From Colwellia sp. Arc7-D (GTDB lineage: Bacteria; Pseudomonadota; Gammaproteobacteria; Enterobacterales; Alteromonadaceae): DNA of 64,000 nt. The notes under the pieces are model-generated. The model saw only the letters and a program-made list of their open reading frames with translations, did no database searches and was not told the DNA's origin. The stretch is from the NCBI RefSeq assembly GCF_003061515.1, contig NZ_CP028924.1:4030001-4094000 (forward strand), given 5' to 3'. Shown in pieces: positions 1 through 9,476 of this stretch. The number at the start of each line of letters is the position of its first letter. Within the stretch, counting starts at the first letter, position 1. A program made the position numbers and the translations under genes.

Positions 1-3000
1 TAACAGAGGCTTTTACGTATTTTTCTTCCTCTGCTTTAGGTCCTTTTCCTATAACCACTGAAACAACATTATCTTGGTTACATCCCTCTTTATTACCAGA
101 GCAAAATCCTTTAACCTTTGTAATAACGTCTGTCTGTGCGGCTTGCGCACTATTCTTACAAAAATCTTTGTCAAAGTTTGCTAGTGCCGCTCTATCTTTT
201 AATTCAAAAGGTAAGACAGCATTGGCATTACCTTTTGCTTCATTAAAGCTAGTACATACAGTCTCGAGATTAGAAGCTGCACCTTCTGCATCACCTAATT
301 GCCATAAAAGATGGCGATAAGCTGTTAGTGTTTTATTGACAGGAAATGAATGATAAAAATAGCGGCCTTCTAAGTTTTTATAAAAATCTATCGGGGCAGC
401 TTTTTCTTTTTTTACTGCCTCGCTATCATCAACTTTTGGCGATTCAAAACGTGCAATATCAGATGGAATATTTTTGTTCTTCTCTACCTCTTCAGGCGCA
501 ATGGTTTGAAAGTCGGGTGCAAAAATGGTACGCCATAAATAGGCCAAATATTGCGTTTTACGGCCCTGCCAAACTATCCAGCCATATTTGTTTACATCTT
601 CCTCACATGAGGTAATAGCTTTATCCCATTTCCCTTTACCTTTATTAGTAAATGGAATAGCCGTAATGTTATCAATGCTCCATTTCATAGCCGTGTTGTA
701 TTCTTCAACGTCTTCCGGTTGAAGAAAAATATCGCTCGTACTACTGATGGTTAAAGCGCCAAGACTTGCATCATCCTCAGACGCAAGTTTTTCTTCGCAT
801 ACTGCCAATGCTGTTTCTGAATCATCATCACCACTTAATGCTTTATATTTATCTAAGGTAAATGCATACGTTAAGGGTGTCTCTAGCTCTGCATTATATT
901 CGCTATTGGCTTTTGTAAAAGCATCTCTTTCATTGGTTTCTTTTGCTTGGCTCTTACATTGTTCAACATCTTTTTCATCTTTATATTGTTCACACTCGGC
1001 ATTAATTTCTGTCTCTGACTTTAATGGATTTTTAGATAAATTGTCTGAATAGTTTTTGTATATATTCGTGGCATGACCTACACATATATCAACAGTGTAT
1101 TGTTGATTATCTGCTACTTTTCCTTTGTCAAATTCTCCACTTCTCGTCAAGTAGTGCTCTGCATATGAGGAAAATTTTTCATCGGGATCTTCGCCGGACA
1201 TTTCAATATATCTGTCTTTTGGTGTAAATATTTCACCGTAGTTAGTATTGTCACAATAAGTATCTCCTTGGTCACCGATTTCTCCCCAATGATAAGGTAA
1301 TTCACTGTCTTTTGAGAATAAAGCGCCTGCTTTATTAGACTTCAAGCTTGGGTAATCTTCAGAATATTCTGTGCCATCAAAGCGTACTTTGGCATGATTA
1401 ATAATTGTCGTGATGCCTTTGCACACCTTAGTTACATTACTTCTAAAGTGATATAATGAGTTATCATTGTAAAATTCAAACAGCTGTCCTTCTGGTCCTT
1501 TCACATTAATTGGCAAAATGAGTTGTCTTTCGTCGTCTCCTCTGGCCATTGATTGGCTAAGCCAGTTTATTGGTAGCTTTTGTCTAATAATTGTTTCTAT
1601 TCCTTTAGTCCCTAACTTGTCTTTCCCGTAGAGGTATTGTAAATAGTCAGGAAGTAATTCTCCTTTGAATTTTAGCTCCCTTTGCCTACTTATTATTTTT
1701 CTTGGGAAATAGATAGTAATTTCATTTGGTTCATCCCAGTAATACGGGCTAATTTCGCAATGCCCCTTATTACTATCATTAGTAAAATAACGACCCGCAT
1801 GAGCATCATCTAACGCTTTAGGAGCTTCAAATTCAGATGGTTTCTTTAGGTTAAGTTTATAGCTTGCAGCATCGCGAAGCTTATTGCGTTGATCAATATG
1901 GTCATCAACATTTTTTTCCAGCATTGGAATAAAAGGCCAAGCCTTTTTAGCGGCGTGAGTCGTTACATTGGCGTGCTGATATTGACCTTTGGTATATTTG
2001 TCCCGACTATAAAATTCTTGTTTGATAATTCCGCTAGTGTCGCCACTGTCTTGTTGTAGTATTTGTTGGATAAAGCTGCCATTTTTATTCACTTGTTTAA
2101 GTGCTAATTTCCATTGCCTTTCTAATTGTTTCGTACGATTTTTTGCGTCATCAAGTTGTTTACTCACTTGTTGGTAATATATGCCTAGTGTAGTGTCGGG
2201 ATCAATTTCAGAATGATTCCCCATTACAGCCTCAATGACACGACCAAAATCATCTAAATTTTCTAAATCATTTTTATTCTTAAGAGCGTTTCGATAATTT
2301 ACTTGCAAGTTACCGTTTTGCAAAACACGTTTTTCTTCAGAGGAATACCGCGTAAGTCGACTCAATTTATAAGCAAGGTCAGCAGATTCAGGCTCAATAT
2401 AGCCTTCGTTAATGTTATATAAATAGCCGACATTTGGCTTTTCATTTTCAGGAACGGCAGCAGTATAAGGTTCTATCGTAATACTTTGCATGTATGGCCA
2501 GTACTCTTGAGTTGGCCAACTGATGGTATTATTTCTATTTCCCCAAGCGTTAAGCTGTGTATTAATTTTCTCGGTTGCGTTGTTAACCGATTGTTTAATT
2601 TCGTCAAAGTTAAGGCTTTCTTCACCACCAGCTTCTTCATCTGTTGTAACTTCATCTGCGCCGTCTTCATTAACTAGGCACATTGCACCACCGCTTATTA
2701 TAATCGTTTCAAGCTCTGTTTTTATTTCCTGCAAGTCTACAATTGGCGCTTTGCTCTCTCGCCAACTGCTATAAGAAACTTTAAATGTTGCTAAAGCACC
2801 GGCTAAGTTTTTTATGCGGCCAATTGGCCCTGCAACAGCGTCTTCGCCAATGTAACCATTTGGATAACGATTCATCATTGTCTTTCGCCATTTGACTGTA
2901 CTATTAGCTGAGTCGTTAATAGATTTATCGTTTTCAGACGGGTTAAATAATAGCGGCGAATACATTCCTGTTGATAAAGTAACCGGTGGAAAGTCTGAAC

Positions 3001-3850
3001 GTGTTAAGTCTGTATATAAAGAGTTATTTTTGAGTATGCTCGAAAGCGTACTTACGTGCTCAACCAGAGCTTTCAAACTATCAATGTAAAAGTTGTCTCC
3101 GTTAATACCTGATAAGCTTTTATGAAAGGTAACTTTTTTCTCTGATATCTCTGAATCTATCGTTTTGGCCTCAGGCGCACCCGATGCTACTGTTGTATAT
3201 GGGACAGTATAAAGTATGTCTTGTTCTGTAATCCCACTTGGAAAGTCATCACTACGTCTAGGCGCAGCACCAGGGGTTTTCTTAATAATGTTCAGCCAAT
3301 AGTCGGCAAGTTGCTCTAAAACGTGATCTATCGCAGGGTTTGAAGCACTGGCTGAGGCTAGTTGCGCTAATGGATTTAGGTTTTGAAATTCAGCAAGGGC
3401 AACTTTGGCATTTTTAGAAACAATTAACCCGTGTGAGCGTAACTTATCACCCACCATTGAGCTTTCAATTGCTTTTGTAGTGGTTGCATTGGCTGAAGTT
3501 TTAGCAACTTTAAATGGTTGATAGTCGTATTGCGCAGTGGTTAATTTGCTAAGACCTAATGGCCGATAAGGCAACTGTCCAGCTGAAGTATTAACAGAGT
3601 TACAATCGCCTTTACCGTTGGCATTACTCCCTGTATTACTGGCCGTGATCTCGCAGGGTAACGAACCGGAAACAAAGCTCATACCGATAATAGCATGTTC
3701 TACTTCAGACAATTCTTCTTGTTCTGTTTCATTAAGAACAATGTTAAGTTGCGATATTTTATTATGAACAAGGTATATTGCACTTAATGACATTATTGTT
3801 AAAACAATTAATACCGGAATTGAAGATAACCCTTTTGAGGTGTTTACCAT
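1..3850 (-). CDS. Giant pseudopilin-like protein, 3' end cut by window edge
   Basis: Reading the minus strand from the ATG at 3848-3850, the frame stays open for 1283 codons to the left edge, so the protein is at least 1283 residues. The N-terminus is MVNTSKG followed by a hydrophobic helix (about residues 8-30), the layout of a prepilin; the residue five after the expected cleavage glycine is proline instead of the usual glutamate, as expected for GspK/PilX-like tip subunits that lack Glu5. Near residue 64 there is an LPCE motif followed by QLPYRPLGL, matching the LPCP and LP..LGL elements of the neighbouring pseudopilins. The rest is hydrophilic, asparagine/lysine rich, with scattered cysteines and no repeats I could see. 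The start overlaps the previous gene by 7 bases, so it belongs to the same operon. Role inferred: exported or filament-tip protein. A MshQ-like giant protein is a comparable case in MSHA loci, but homology was not tested. Confidence 0.8.
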   Translation of the reverse strand, partial: MVNTSKGLSSIPVLIVLTIMSLSAIYLVHNKISQLNIVLNETEQEELSEVEHAIIGMSFVSGSLPCEITASNTGSNANGKGDCNSVNTSAGQLPYRPLGLSKLTTAQYDYQPFKVAKTSANATTTKAIESSMVGDKLRSHGLIVSKNAKVALAEFQNLNPLAQLASASASNPAIDHVLEQLADYWLNIIKKTPGAAPRRSDDFPSGITEQDILYTVPYTTVASGAPEAKTIDSEISEKKVTFHKSLSGINGDNFYIDSLKALVEHVSTLSSILKNNSLYTDLTRSDFPPVTLSTGMYSPLLFNPSENDKSINDSANSTVKWRKTMMNRYPNGYIGEDAVAGPIGRIKNLAGALATFKVSYSSWRESKAPIVDLQEIKTELETIIISGGAMCLVNEDGADEVTTDEEAGGEESLNFDEIKQSVNNATEKINTQLNAWGNRNNTISWPTQEYWPYMQSITIEPYTAAVPENEKPNVGYLYNINEGYIEPESADLAYKLSRLTRYSSEEKRVLQNGNLQVNYRNALKNKNDLENLDDFGRVIEAVMGNHSEIDPDTTLGIYYQQVSKQLDDAKNRTKQLERQWKLALKQVNKNGSFIQQILQQDSGDTSGIIKQEFYSRDKYTKGQYQHANVTTHAAKKAWPFIPMLEKNVDDHIDQRNKLRDAASYKLNLKKPSEFEAPKALDDAHAGRYFTNDSNKGHCEISPYYWDEPNEITIYFPRKIISRQRELKFKGELLPDYLQYLYGKDKLGTKGIETIIRQKLPINWLSQSMARGDDERQLILPINVKGPEGQLFEFYNDNSLYHFRSNVTKVCKGITTIINHAKVRFDGTEYSEDYPSLKSNKAGALFSKDSELPYHWGEIGDQGDTYCDNTNYGEIFTPKDRYIEMSGEDPDEKFSSYAEHYLTRSGEFDKGKVADNQQYTVDICVGHATNIYKNYSDNLSKNPLKSETEINAECEQYKDEKDVEQCKSQAKETNERDAFTKANSEYNAELETPLTYAFTLDKYKALSGDDDSETALAVCEEKLASEDDASLGALTISSTSDIFLQPEDVEEYNTAMKWSIDNITAIPFTNKGKGKWDKAITSCEEDVNKYGWIVWQGRKTQYLAYLWRTIFAPDFQTIAPEEVEKNKNIPSDIARFESPKVDDSEAVKKEKAAPIDFYKNLEGRYFYHSFPVNKTLTAYRHLLWQLGDAEGAASNLETVCTSFNEAKGNANAVLPFELKDRAALANFDKDFCKNSAQAAQTDVITKVKGFCSGNKEGCNQDNVVSVVIGKGPKAEEEKYVKASV

Positions 3851-5226
3851 GATGCGCATAAATCTACCTCATTTGTGCCACTTTCTTGCTCTGCTTCTGA
3901 ATATTTTTTTACTTCATTCTTTGAATAATTACAAAAGTTACGTTGTTGATAATTAACATTTTTAATCATGATAAATTTTTCATCTATCCCTGCTTGAGCC
4001 TCCGCTAGTTTTTTACTCGCAGCTTTATATTCATCTGACGCTTTTTTCATTTCAGTTTTTAAATTTTTAATCGTTTTAATTACTTCTAATGCCGCCTTCA
4101 CTACGGCAGAATTTGCCTCTGCTATACCTGCTGTAGCACTCAATAAGTCGGCAAGGGCTTTTGTTCGCATTTCCCAAAGTTTTTTTTCCGCAGCTGTTAT
4201 GTTTAAATTTTTCGCCGTTAAAAATTTAGTAAATAGGTCATAATAGTCATCTTGCCATGCGGTTACGTCTCTAATTTTTGCTGAGATTTGTGTTTGCGTT
4301 TCCATCGCATTAATACCTGTTATTATTGCCGGACAATTTAATTTACTGATTAAACCAATTAAACTTTGGGAGTAATAAATATCGTCAGCATTGACGATAG
4401 CGCTTTTTGCAACAGGCAAGGGTTCATTATTATCAGATGATAATTCATTGTCACTATTACCTTGTGCTAAACATTGCTGCGATAAGTTGTGGATAGAGCT
4501 TGATTTTGATTGCCGTGTTTGGCGATGTAAATTCACCTTAAATACCGACTGGCTGGAGTTATTCCATGATTCACTATCCGAGTCGTCAGCATAAACATCT
4601 ATATTTCCGTAACCTTCAACTTCTTTCGAAAGACTGACTACTCCGGCGGTTGACTGCTCACTTATATTGTTTGGGCCACCACTGATTAGTGTATAGGCAA
4701 GTTCGTGGCTGTAAATAAAATCGGGATCATCGAGCACTTTATTAAAAGCACCAATTGAATTGCTGTATTGATGAACAAATTGGGCGTTAATCGCCATGTC
4801 ACGACAGAATAAATATTGATTACCTTTTATTTCGTTATTTTGATCACCAATAAAATCAGAGAAAGTCTTGTAGTTTGTACTTACTCTAGGGTTAATGGCA
4901 TAAAAAAATGGCCGGCCCCAGCCGTCTAGAAACGGCGTATTCAAGCCAAGTATTTTAGCAGGTAAATTACCCGTAAAAGCACCGTTACGACAACTAATTT
5001 CAGTCCCACTTTCGTCTAATGGGCATGGTATACGCCCGTTTAGCTTGATGTAGCTTGTTAATGCCTGTTTGGCTATAGATAACTGCGTTTTAGTATCAGC
5101 AATACGTTTATAAGGTAAATACATGCTTGCAATTGAACTTAACGAACCAATGATAATGCCAAGTAATGTAATGGCAACGGCTACCTCGATTAACGAAAAA
5201 CCTTTTTGAGATGATAGCCTTAACAT
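3844..5226 (-). CDS. Large type IV pseudopilin (prepilin-type N-terminus)
   Basis: A 460-residue protein starting MLRLSSQKG|FSLIEV, a textbook prepilin peptidase site with glycine at -1 and glutamate at +5 (residue 14), followed by a hydrophobic helix to about residue 30. After the helix come RIPCPLDES, LPAKILGL and DGWGRPFFYAINP, the signature of a family of large pseudopilins with an LPCP element and a W-G-x-P-x-x-Y strand. The C-terminal third (about 330-440) is alanine/lysine rich and probably helical or coiled coil. Most pseudopilins are 130-250 residues, so this is about twice the usual size. The ATG overlaps the stop of the preceding gene by one base (TAATG), indicating translational coupling. 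Expected to be inserted in the inner membrane and incorporated into a periplasmic or surface filament as a minor subunit. Confidence 0.8.
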   Translation of the reverse strand: MLRLSSQKGFSLIEVAVAITLLGIIIGSLSSIASMYLPYKRIADTKTQLSIAKQALTSYIKLNGRIPCPLDESGTEISCRNGAFTGNLPAKILGLNTPFLDGWGRPFFYAINPRVSTNYKTFSDFIGDQNNEIKGNQYLFCRDMAINAQFVHQYSNSIGAFNKVLDDPDFIYSHELAYTLISGGPNNISEQSTAGVVSLSKEVEGYGNIDVYADDSDSESWNNSSQSVFKVNLHRQTRQSKSSSIHNLSQQCLAQGNSDNELSSDNNEPLPVAKSAIVNADDIYYSQSLIGLISKLNCPAIITGINAMETQTQISAKIRDVTAWQDDYYDLFTKFLTAKNLNITAAEKKLWEMRTKALADLLSATAGIAEANSAVVKAALEVIKTIKNLKTEMKKASDEYKAASKKLAEAQAGIDEKFIMIKNVNYQQRNFCNYSKNEVKKYSEAEQESGTNEVDLCASW

Positions 5227-6596
5227 TACTTGCTCTCCGGTGATAAAATCGTTTCTAAATGAGCTTTTAGAAACTCCAAATATATTGTTTGATTCGCTTG
5301 CATTTCATGCGCCGGCTGGGCAATTTTATATAGCTCTGCCGGTGTGCTGTCACCATCAATTAGCCAGTCATATGTGTCACACGCGAGTAAATCTTCAATC
5401 ATTTCCTGTGTTGGGAGGTTACTTTTAACTGTACCTGTAGCGCCATCTACTAAGGCAGTAAGGCACTCTTTAGACAAAGTAACGCCTTCAAGACTTCCAC
5501 TTTTAGGTAAACAGCCACCGGTAGCGTCGCTGATTGTTGTAACGACTGTTTCTAAAATTGTGTTGGTGCTTTGTATGATCGCATCTATGCTGTTTTGGTC
5601 TTTCATGAAGTGGTCGTAACAATACTGACCTTTAAGTTCCATTAGTCCTGGACCGCCATCTAATAGTAAAATAATGTTCGCTAATGTAACGCCTAATTGC
5701 GTTAGTTTTTGCACAGTTTCTGCAATACCCGCACCATAAGCAATGACCTTTGCAGGGCCACTGTACATGTCAGTTTTAGGTCCTTTAATATCTTTGATAG
5801 CTTTAGCTGCATTTGCCATATCCATTACGTTTGTTTTTAAATCGGTCACCACTAAAACAGTCGCTGCTTTTGCCGTTTCTTTACGCAAGGCTAATATGTC
5901 TATTAGTTGTTTATTATGTGCCTTTGCAATCATTAGGGCTGCAAGCTGATATTCACCGCCATTAAGTGCTTGCAAACGTTGCGTACATGAAAGTTGTTCA
6001 GCAAACGTCGATTTAGCAACACTGGCGGTAAATATTCGATTAAGGTCTTCGGTATCGCTGACCTTTATTTCATACGCATTAGTGCTATTGGTATCAGTAT
6101 CAGGAACAGAACTCAATAATTGCCAGCAATATTGGGTAATAGGGGAATACAGCTTTGATTGACGTGTCACTATTGCCGTAAATTTCGGCTCAGTTATATC
6201 TAAATCTACCGATGATAAATCGGGTTCATCTGGTAAGTCATCTGGAAAGACATCAGGTAATGATTTATCTAATTGATAGCTTATAGTGTGCCGATTTTCA
6301 TTCAAGCCAATGAGAATAGGTTTTAATGTACACTCTGTATTTTTGTCACATGGTGGGAATTGGCCATTTTTAATAACATAACTCGCTATTGCTTTAGTCA
6401 CTTTTGGAATGATCGGGTGAACGTCTTGTTGTAATATTCCGGTGTCTTGTTGACGAATTAATGATGATATTCCGCCAATCATCACACCCAATATCAACAT
6501 AGCGACGACCAATTCAATAATGGCGAAACCACGATTATTCACTTTGTGAGTCAATACCCCTTGCTTAGCGATTATTGACTTACTCAAGCTACACAT
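5226..6596 (-). CDS. Large type IV pseudopilin with long leader
   Basis: A 456-residue protein whose prepilin site is NNRG|FAIIEL, with glutamate at +5 (residue 28), then a hydrophobic helix ending near residue 46. The leader from the ATG is 23 residues, longer than those of its neighbours; TTG (residue 15) and GTG (residue 19) codons could give shorter leaders, and I see no ribosome binding site that decides between them. A cysteine motif (QFPPCDKN) sits at the same relative place as the LPCP motif in neighbouring pseudopilins. The central part (about 240-340) is rich in alanine and glycine. It overlaps the upstream pseudopilin gene by 13 bases and the downstream one by 1. Minor filament subunit by family and context; the exact role is unknown. 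Confidence 0.78.
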   Translation of the reverse strand: MCSLSKSIIAKQGVLTHKVNNRGFAIIELVVAMLILGVMIGGISSLIRQQDTGILQQDVHPIIPKVTKAIASYVIKNGQFPPCDKNTECTLKPILIGLNENRHTISYQLDKSLPDVFPDDLPDEPDLSSVDLDITEPKFTAIVTRQSKLYSPITQYCWQLLSSVPDTDTNSTNAYEIKVSDTEDLNRIFTASVAKSTFAEQLSCTQRLQALNGGEYQLAALMIAKAHNKQLIDILALRKETAKAATVLVVTDLKTNVMDMANAAKAIKDIKGPKTDMYSGPAKVIAYGAGIAETVQKLTQLGVTLANIILLLDGGPGLMELKGQYCYDHFMKDQNSIDAIIQSTNTILETVVTTISDATGGCLPKSGSLEGVTLSKECLTALVDGATGTVKSNLPTQEMIEDLLACDTYDWLIDGDSTPAELYKIAQPAHEMQANQTIYLEFLKAHLETILSPESK

Positions 6597-7528
6597 AACT
6601 TAGCAACTATTTCAGCTATAGAAGAACTTACCACAACATCGTCATATTCTTCACCAGGCATTTTTAGTGGCGATTCAATTTCTATAGATGCATCATTTAC
6701 ATTTACATTTGCGCCGTCAAGCGGGTCGCCATCTTGGTTGTAGTCGTCCATTGCATCAATCAACACAAATGCAGGAATTGCATATTTATTTTGGTCTATT
6801 CCTTTATTACCTGTCTGTGCATACTTTAGGATCGGCAAATTACCTATATTGTCCGTTTCTATATCAACTATTGTTTTTTTAAGTACGCTACATAACCATT
6901 GTTTATGAGAGGTGAAGATGCCATTAGCGTTGTTTACTAGAATTGCGTTATTTGGCGAGTCTACTTGCAAGTTATATATTAATTGAGGTTGCAATACATA
7001 AGTTAGCTGGGCAGTTTTTTCTCTAGTGAATGCTGCTGAAAATTTGTGGTCGTTATCAAGGGAAATACTTTTCCAAGGTATTTTACTGATAAATTTTTCA
7101 GATCCATTACCAGATAATAAAGTGCAATATTTTGTGCCTTGAATTGCATCCTGATTTTGCTCTGATGATTTTACTACCTGCACTCGTTGACCTTTAACAC
7201 CACCAACAGTTTCAAAAGTTACATCAATAATATTTCTAACCTTGATGTCACTCGCGCGATTTTCACTCGTGGGAGTATAGACACTTTCTAAGCCATTACC
7301 TTTTAAATCAGGACATGGGAGCGTACTTTTGTCGGCTAACATGGAAGTCAATAGTTGCTGTATTAGCATTAAATTTTTATGTGTTTGTTCACGTTTAACT
7401 GATGAACTTACATTTTCAAGTAAGCTCATGCCAGAGCCAAGTAAAACACCGATAATAACAAGCACGACACTGAGCTCTATCAATGTCATTCCTCGTTGAT
7501 TACCTTTTATAATGATAATACTTTTCAT
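6584..7528 (-). CDS. Type IV pseudopilin
   Basis: A 314-residue protein with a prepilin site GNQRG|MTLIEL (glutamate +5 at residue 18) and a long hydrophobic helix (about 14-35). STLPCPDLKGNG follows, then further downstream KIPWKSISL, the LPCP and LPW-type elements of the family. The start ATG overlaps the stop of the GspC/PilP-like gene (TAATG), so it is coupled to the assembly genes. The C-terminal region includes a stretch rich in Asp and Asn (DDYNQDGDPLDGANVN), which could bind calcium as pseudopilins of type II secretion often do; that is inference only. Likely a minor pseudopilin of the same filament. Confidence 0.8.
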   Translation of the reverse strand: MKSIIIIKGNQRGMTLIELSVVLVIIGVLLGSGMSLLENVSSSVKREQTHKNLMLIQQLLTSMLADKSTLPCPDLKGNGLESVYTPTSENRASDIKVRNIIDVTFETVGGVKGQRVQVVKSSEQNQDAIQGTKYCTLLSGNGSEKFISKIPWKSISLDNDHKFSAAFTREKTAQLTYVLQPQLIYNLQVDSPNNAILVNNANGIFTSHKQWLCSVLKKTIVDIETDNIGNLPILKYAQTGNKGIDQNKYAIPAFVLIDAMDDYNQDGDPLDGANVNVNDASIEIESPLKMPGEEYDDVVVSSSIAEIVAKLCVA

Positions 7529-8061
7529 TAATTTTCTGGTGGCTCATCTGCTACTGAAAACTCATCAAAACTTGCACTTTTAATATCGGCGTTGGCACGA
7601 TGAATAGCAATTTTTCTTTTGGCGTTATTGTGGTCAATTACCACGTGGTCGTCTTTTATTGCGACCAGAGTGCCGCCATTAACTAAACGATCGTTGGGTC
7701 GATATAATTTATTATCAATACTGACAATGCTTCCTTGATTTGTTTGATAGATCATACCGACATGATATTGCGTTAATTTTTGTTCCGCTTGCTGTTTAGC
7801 TAAGCTTTTATCTTTAAACAAAGATATATAATGCCCACTATTATCTTTGTTACTTGCGAAACTTAACGCTTCTATTTCTTTGATATACTTTTTTACGGTC
7901 GATATTTCTTTAGTGCTTACTTTTTTGATACGTAAACTACTAAAAGCCGATAAATCTGTAGGCGATACATTCATGTGTTTTAATGTTGTAATGTATGCTG
8001 AAACTAAAATTGAGCTAATTGCTATCCCAGTAAAAACAAAGCCTGTTTTATTTTTATTCAT
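7528..8061 (-). CDS. GspC/PilP/MshK-like inner-membrane assembly protein
   Basis: A 177-residue protein with one N-terminal membrane helix (about 7-27), a lysine-rich linker, and a small beta domain at about 98-155 (VGMIYQTNQGSIVSIDNKL, then YRPNDRLVNGGTLVAI and VVI). The pattern of a short repeat-like beta domain with an R-x-x-D-x-[IL] turn is what one finds in the HR domain of GspC and in PilP/MshK, which connect the inner-membrane platform to the secretin. Its place directly after the GspL-like gene and before the pseudopilins supports this. It overlaps the upstream gene by 8 bases. A direct homology search was not possible; identification rests on size, topology, motif shape and operon order. 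Confidence 0.6.
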   Translation of the reverse strand: MNKNKTGFVFTGIAISSILVSAYITTLKHMNVSPTDLSAFSSLRIKKVSTKEISTVKKYIKEIEALSFASNKDNSGHYISLFKDKSLAKQQAEQKLTQYHVGMIYQTNQGSIVSIDNKLYRPNDRLVNGGTLVAIKDDHVVIDHNNAKRKIAIHRANADIKSASFDEFSVADEPPEN

Positions 8062-9445
8062 TAGAAAGCACCTCTATATCCATAGCAAAAAAGTTGGCTG
8101 AATCACCACCAAGTAAGCTATCGGTTACCGCTAAATTTTGATTGTTTAAATTTTGAATATAGTCATTGAATACAATTTCGTGATCAATTTCTGATGCAAC
8201 TATTTCACCGGCTACTTGAATTACAATTCTATCTGATAGTTTTTGTGTGTTTTTATTGTTTCGGCTATTTCTAGTAGAATTTCCAGCGGATATAGGAGAT
8301 TTATTTGGGTAAGTAACCAGTATTGATTCGATATAAACATCCCCTGAACTGGGGTTCGCTAATGCCAATTTTTCAAGCACTTGTTCAAAACTTACAATAT
8401 TAATATCGCCACGTATTAACTGATATTCTTTAATGAGCTCTTCGTTGGCAATAATGTCGGGCCTAGCTTTATCACGTCGACGCGCATCTTCAAGTTCCTG
8501 CACAACATTGGCGACTTCAAAACGATTATATGAAATAGATTTTTGTGTTTGCCAGTAGTCATATCCGAACCACAGGTTAACAACTAACATAATCATAGCA
8601 ACCACAGGTAATGCTTGTTCTAACATGTAGTTATAACGTTCTTCAGACGACGATATACTGCTTGAAACCGTCATATCATCTATATAATCAATTAACGTAC
8701 TATATTGTTTAACACCATCGATATATATTTCTTTAGTGTTTACAGGAAGCACTTTTAGATTAAGCTTTTCAGCAAGCGCTTGTTGCCACTTGGGAGACTC
8801 TGCGGTTTCACGTATCCAATCAAATGCTAAAAAACTTGTTATTTTAGCTTGAGTACTGGCCGCCACTCTCGATATAGCGTCGGATAAATTATGTATGAGT
8901 GCTTCATCGTCTAGTTCATTTTCATAAACACGAATATTTTTACTCGCAATAATTTTTCCATTGTTGTAAATAACTAAATCAAACTCTTCGCCTTTATTTA
9001 TTAGCACAACCCCACAGCCAACTTTATCGCCATGATTTCTTATCAAAGAAGGGAAAATTTTGGCGTAAGGAACAAGTAAACGGTGACTAAGCGTATTATT
9101 GGCAATATTAATATATTTATTATAATCGGCTAAAGGTACTGATTGATAAAACAAAAAATTTGTTTGTGTGTTGAGTCGATATTTTTCAGAGGTAACAATT
9201 TGCACGCTACCAACGACTTCCCCCTCATCTCTTAGCTGTTTAGCAAGGAGCACGTCACTATATTTAATGTCTCCCTGTATTTCACGACTATTAATAGGAT
9301 AATTAAAATCAGTGACTAAATAAAAATCTTCATTATTTAAATAATTACTGTTAGCCGCAGAAAATACATCTGTTTCAATTTGCTGCCATTGTTGATCAAA
9401 TCCAATATATTTTTTGCCACAAATTTCAATCAAATATTTTTTCAT
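8054..9445 (-). CDS. GspL-like protein (PilM-PilN fusion layout)
   Basis: A 463-residue protein with a cytoplasmic part of about 275 residues, one membrane helix (about 279-296, ALPVVAMIMLVVNLWFGY) and a periplasmic part of about 165 residues. The cytoplasmic part has alternating beta/alpha segments compatible with the actin-like fold of PilM/GspL (for example GCGVVLINKGEEFDLVIYN); the periplasmic part begins with a coiled coil (VVQELEDARRRDK) and continues with a region resembling the ferredoxin-like domain of PilN/GspL. In type IV pili these are two proteins; in type II secretion they are one, GspL. A good ribosome binding site (AGGAG, 8 bases upstream) fixes the start. Expected to form the inner-membrane platform with the adjacent GspM-like and GspC-like proteins and to contact a motor ATPase not encoded here. 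Confidence 0.6.
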   Translation of the reverse strand: MKKYLIEICGKKYIGFDQQWQQIETDVFSAANSNYLNNEDFYLVTDFNYPINSREIQGDIKYSDVLLAKQLRDEGEVVGSVQIVTSEKYRLNTQTNFLFYQSVPLADYNKYINIANNTLSHRLLVPYAKIFPSLIRNHGDKVGCGVVLINKGEEFDLVIYNNGKIIASKNIRVYENELDDEALIHNLSDAISRVAASTQAKITSFLAFDWIRETAESPKWQQALAEKLNLKVLPVNTKEIYIDGVKQYSTLIDYIDDMTVSSSISSSEERYNYMLEQALPVVAMIMLVVNLWFGYDYWQTQKSISYNRFEVANVVQELEDARRRDKARPDIIANEELIKEYQLIRGDINIVSFEQVLEKLALANPSSGDVYIESILVTYPNKSPISAGNSTRNSRNNKNTQKLSDRIVIQVAGEIVASEIDHEIVFNDYIQNLNNQNLAVTDSLLGGDSANFFAMDIEVLSNE

Positions 9446-9476
9446 TTAAAGCGCTCCTAACTTAGAATTTTTATTT

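Noticed and set aside
346..3089. Several short plus-strand open frames
   Set aside because: They lie antisense to one continuous minus-strand coding frame that has clear pilin-like features; they have no ribosome binding sites and no recognisable products.
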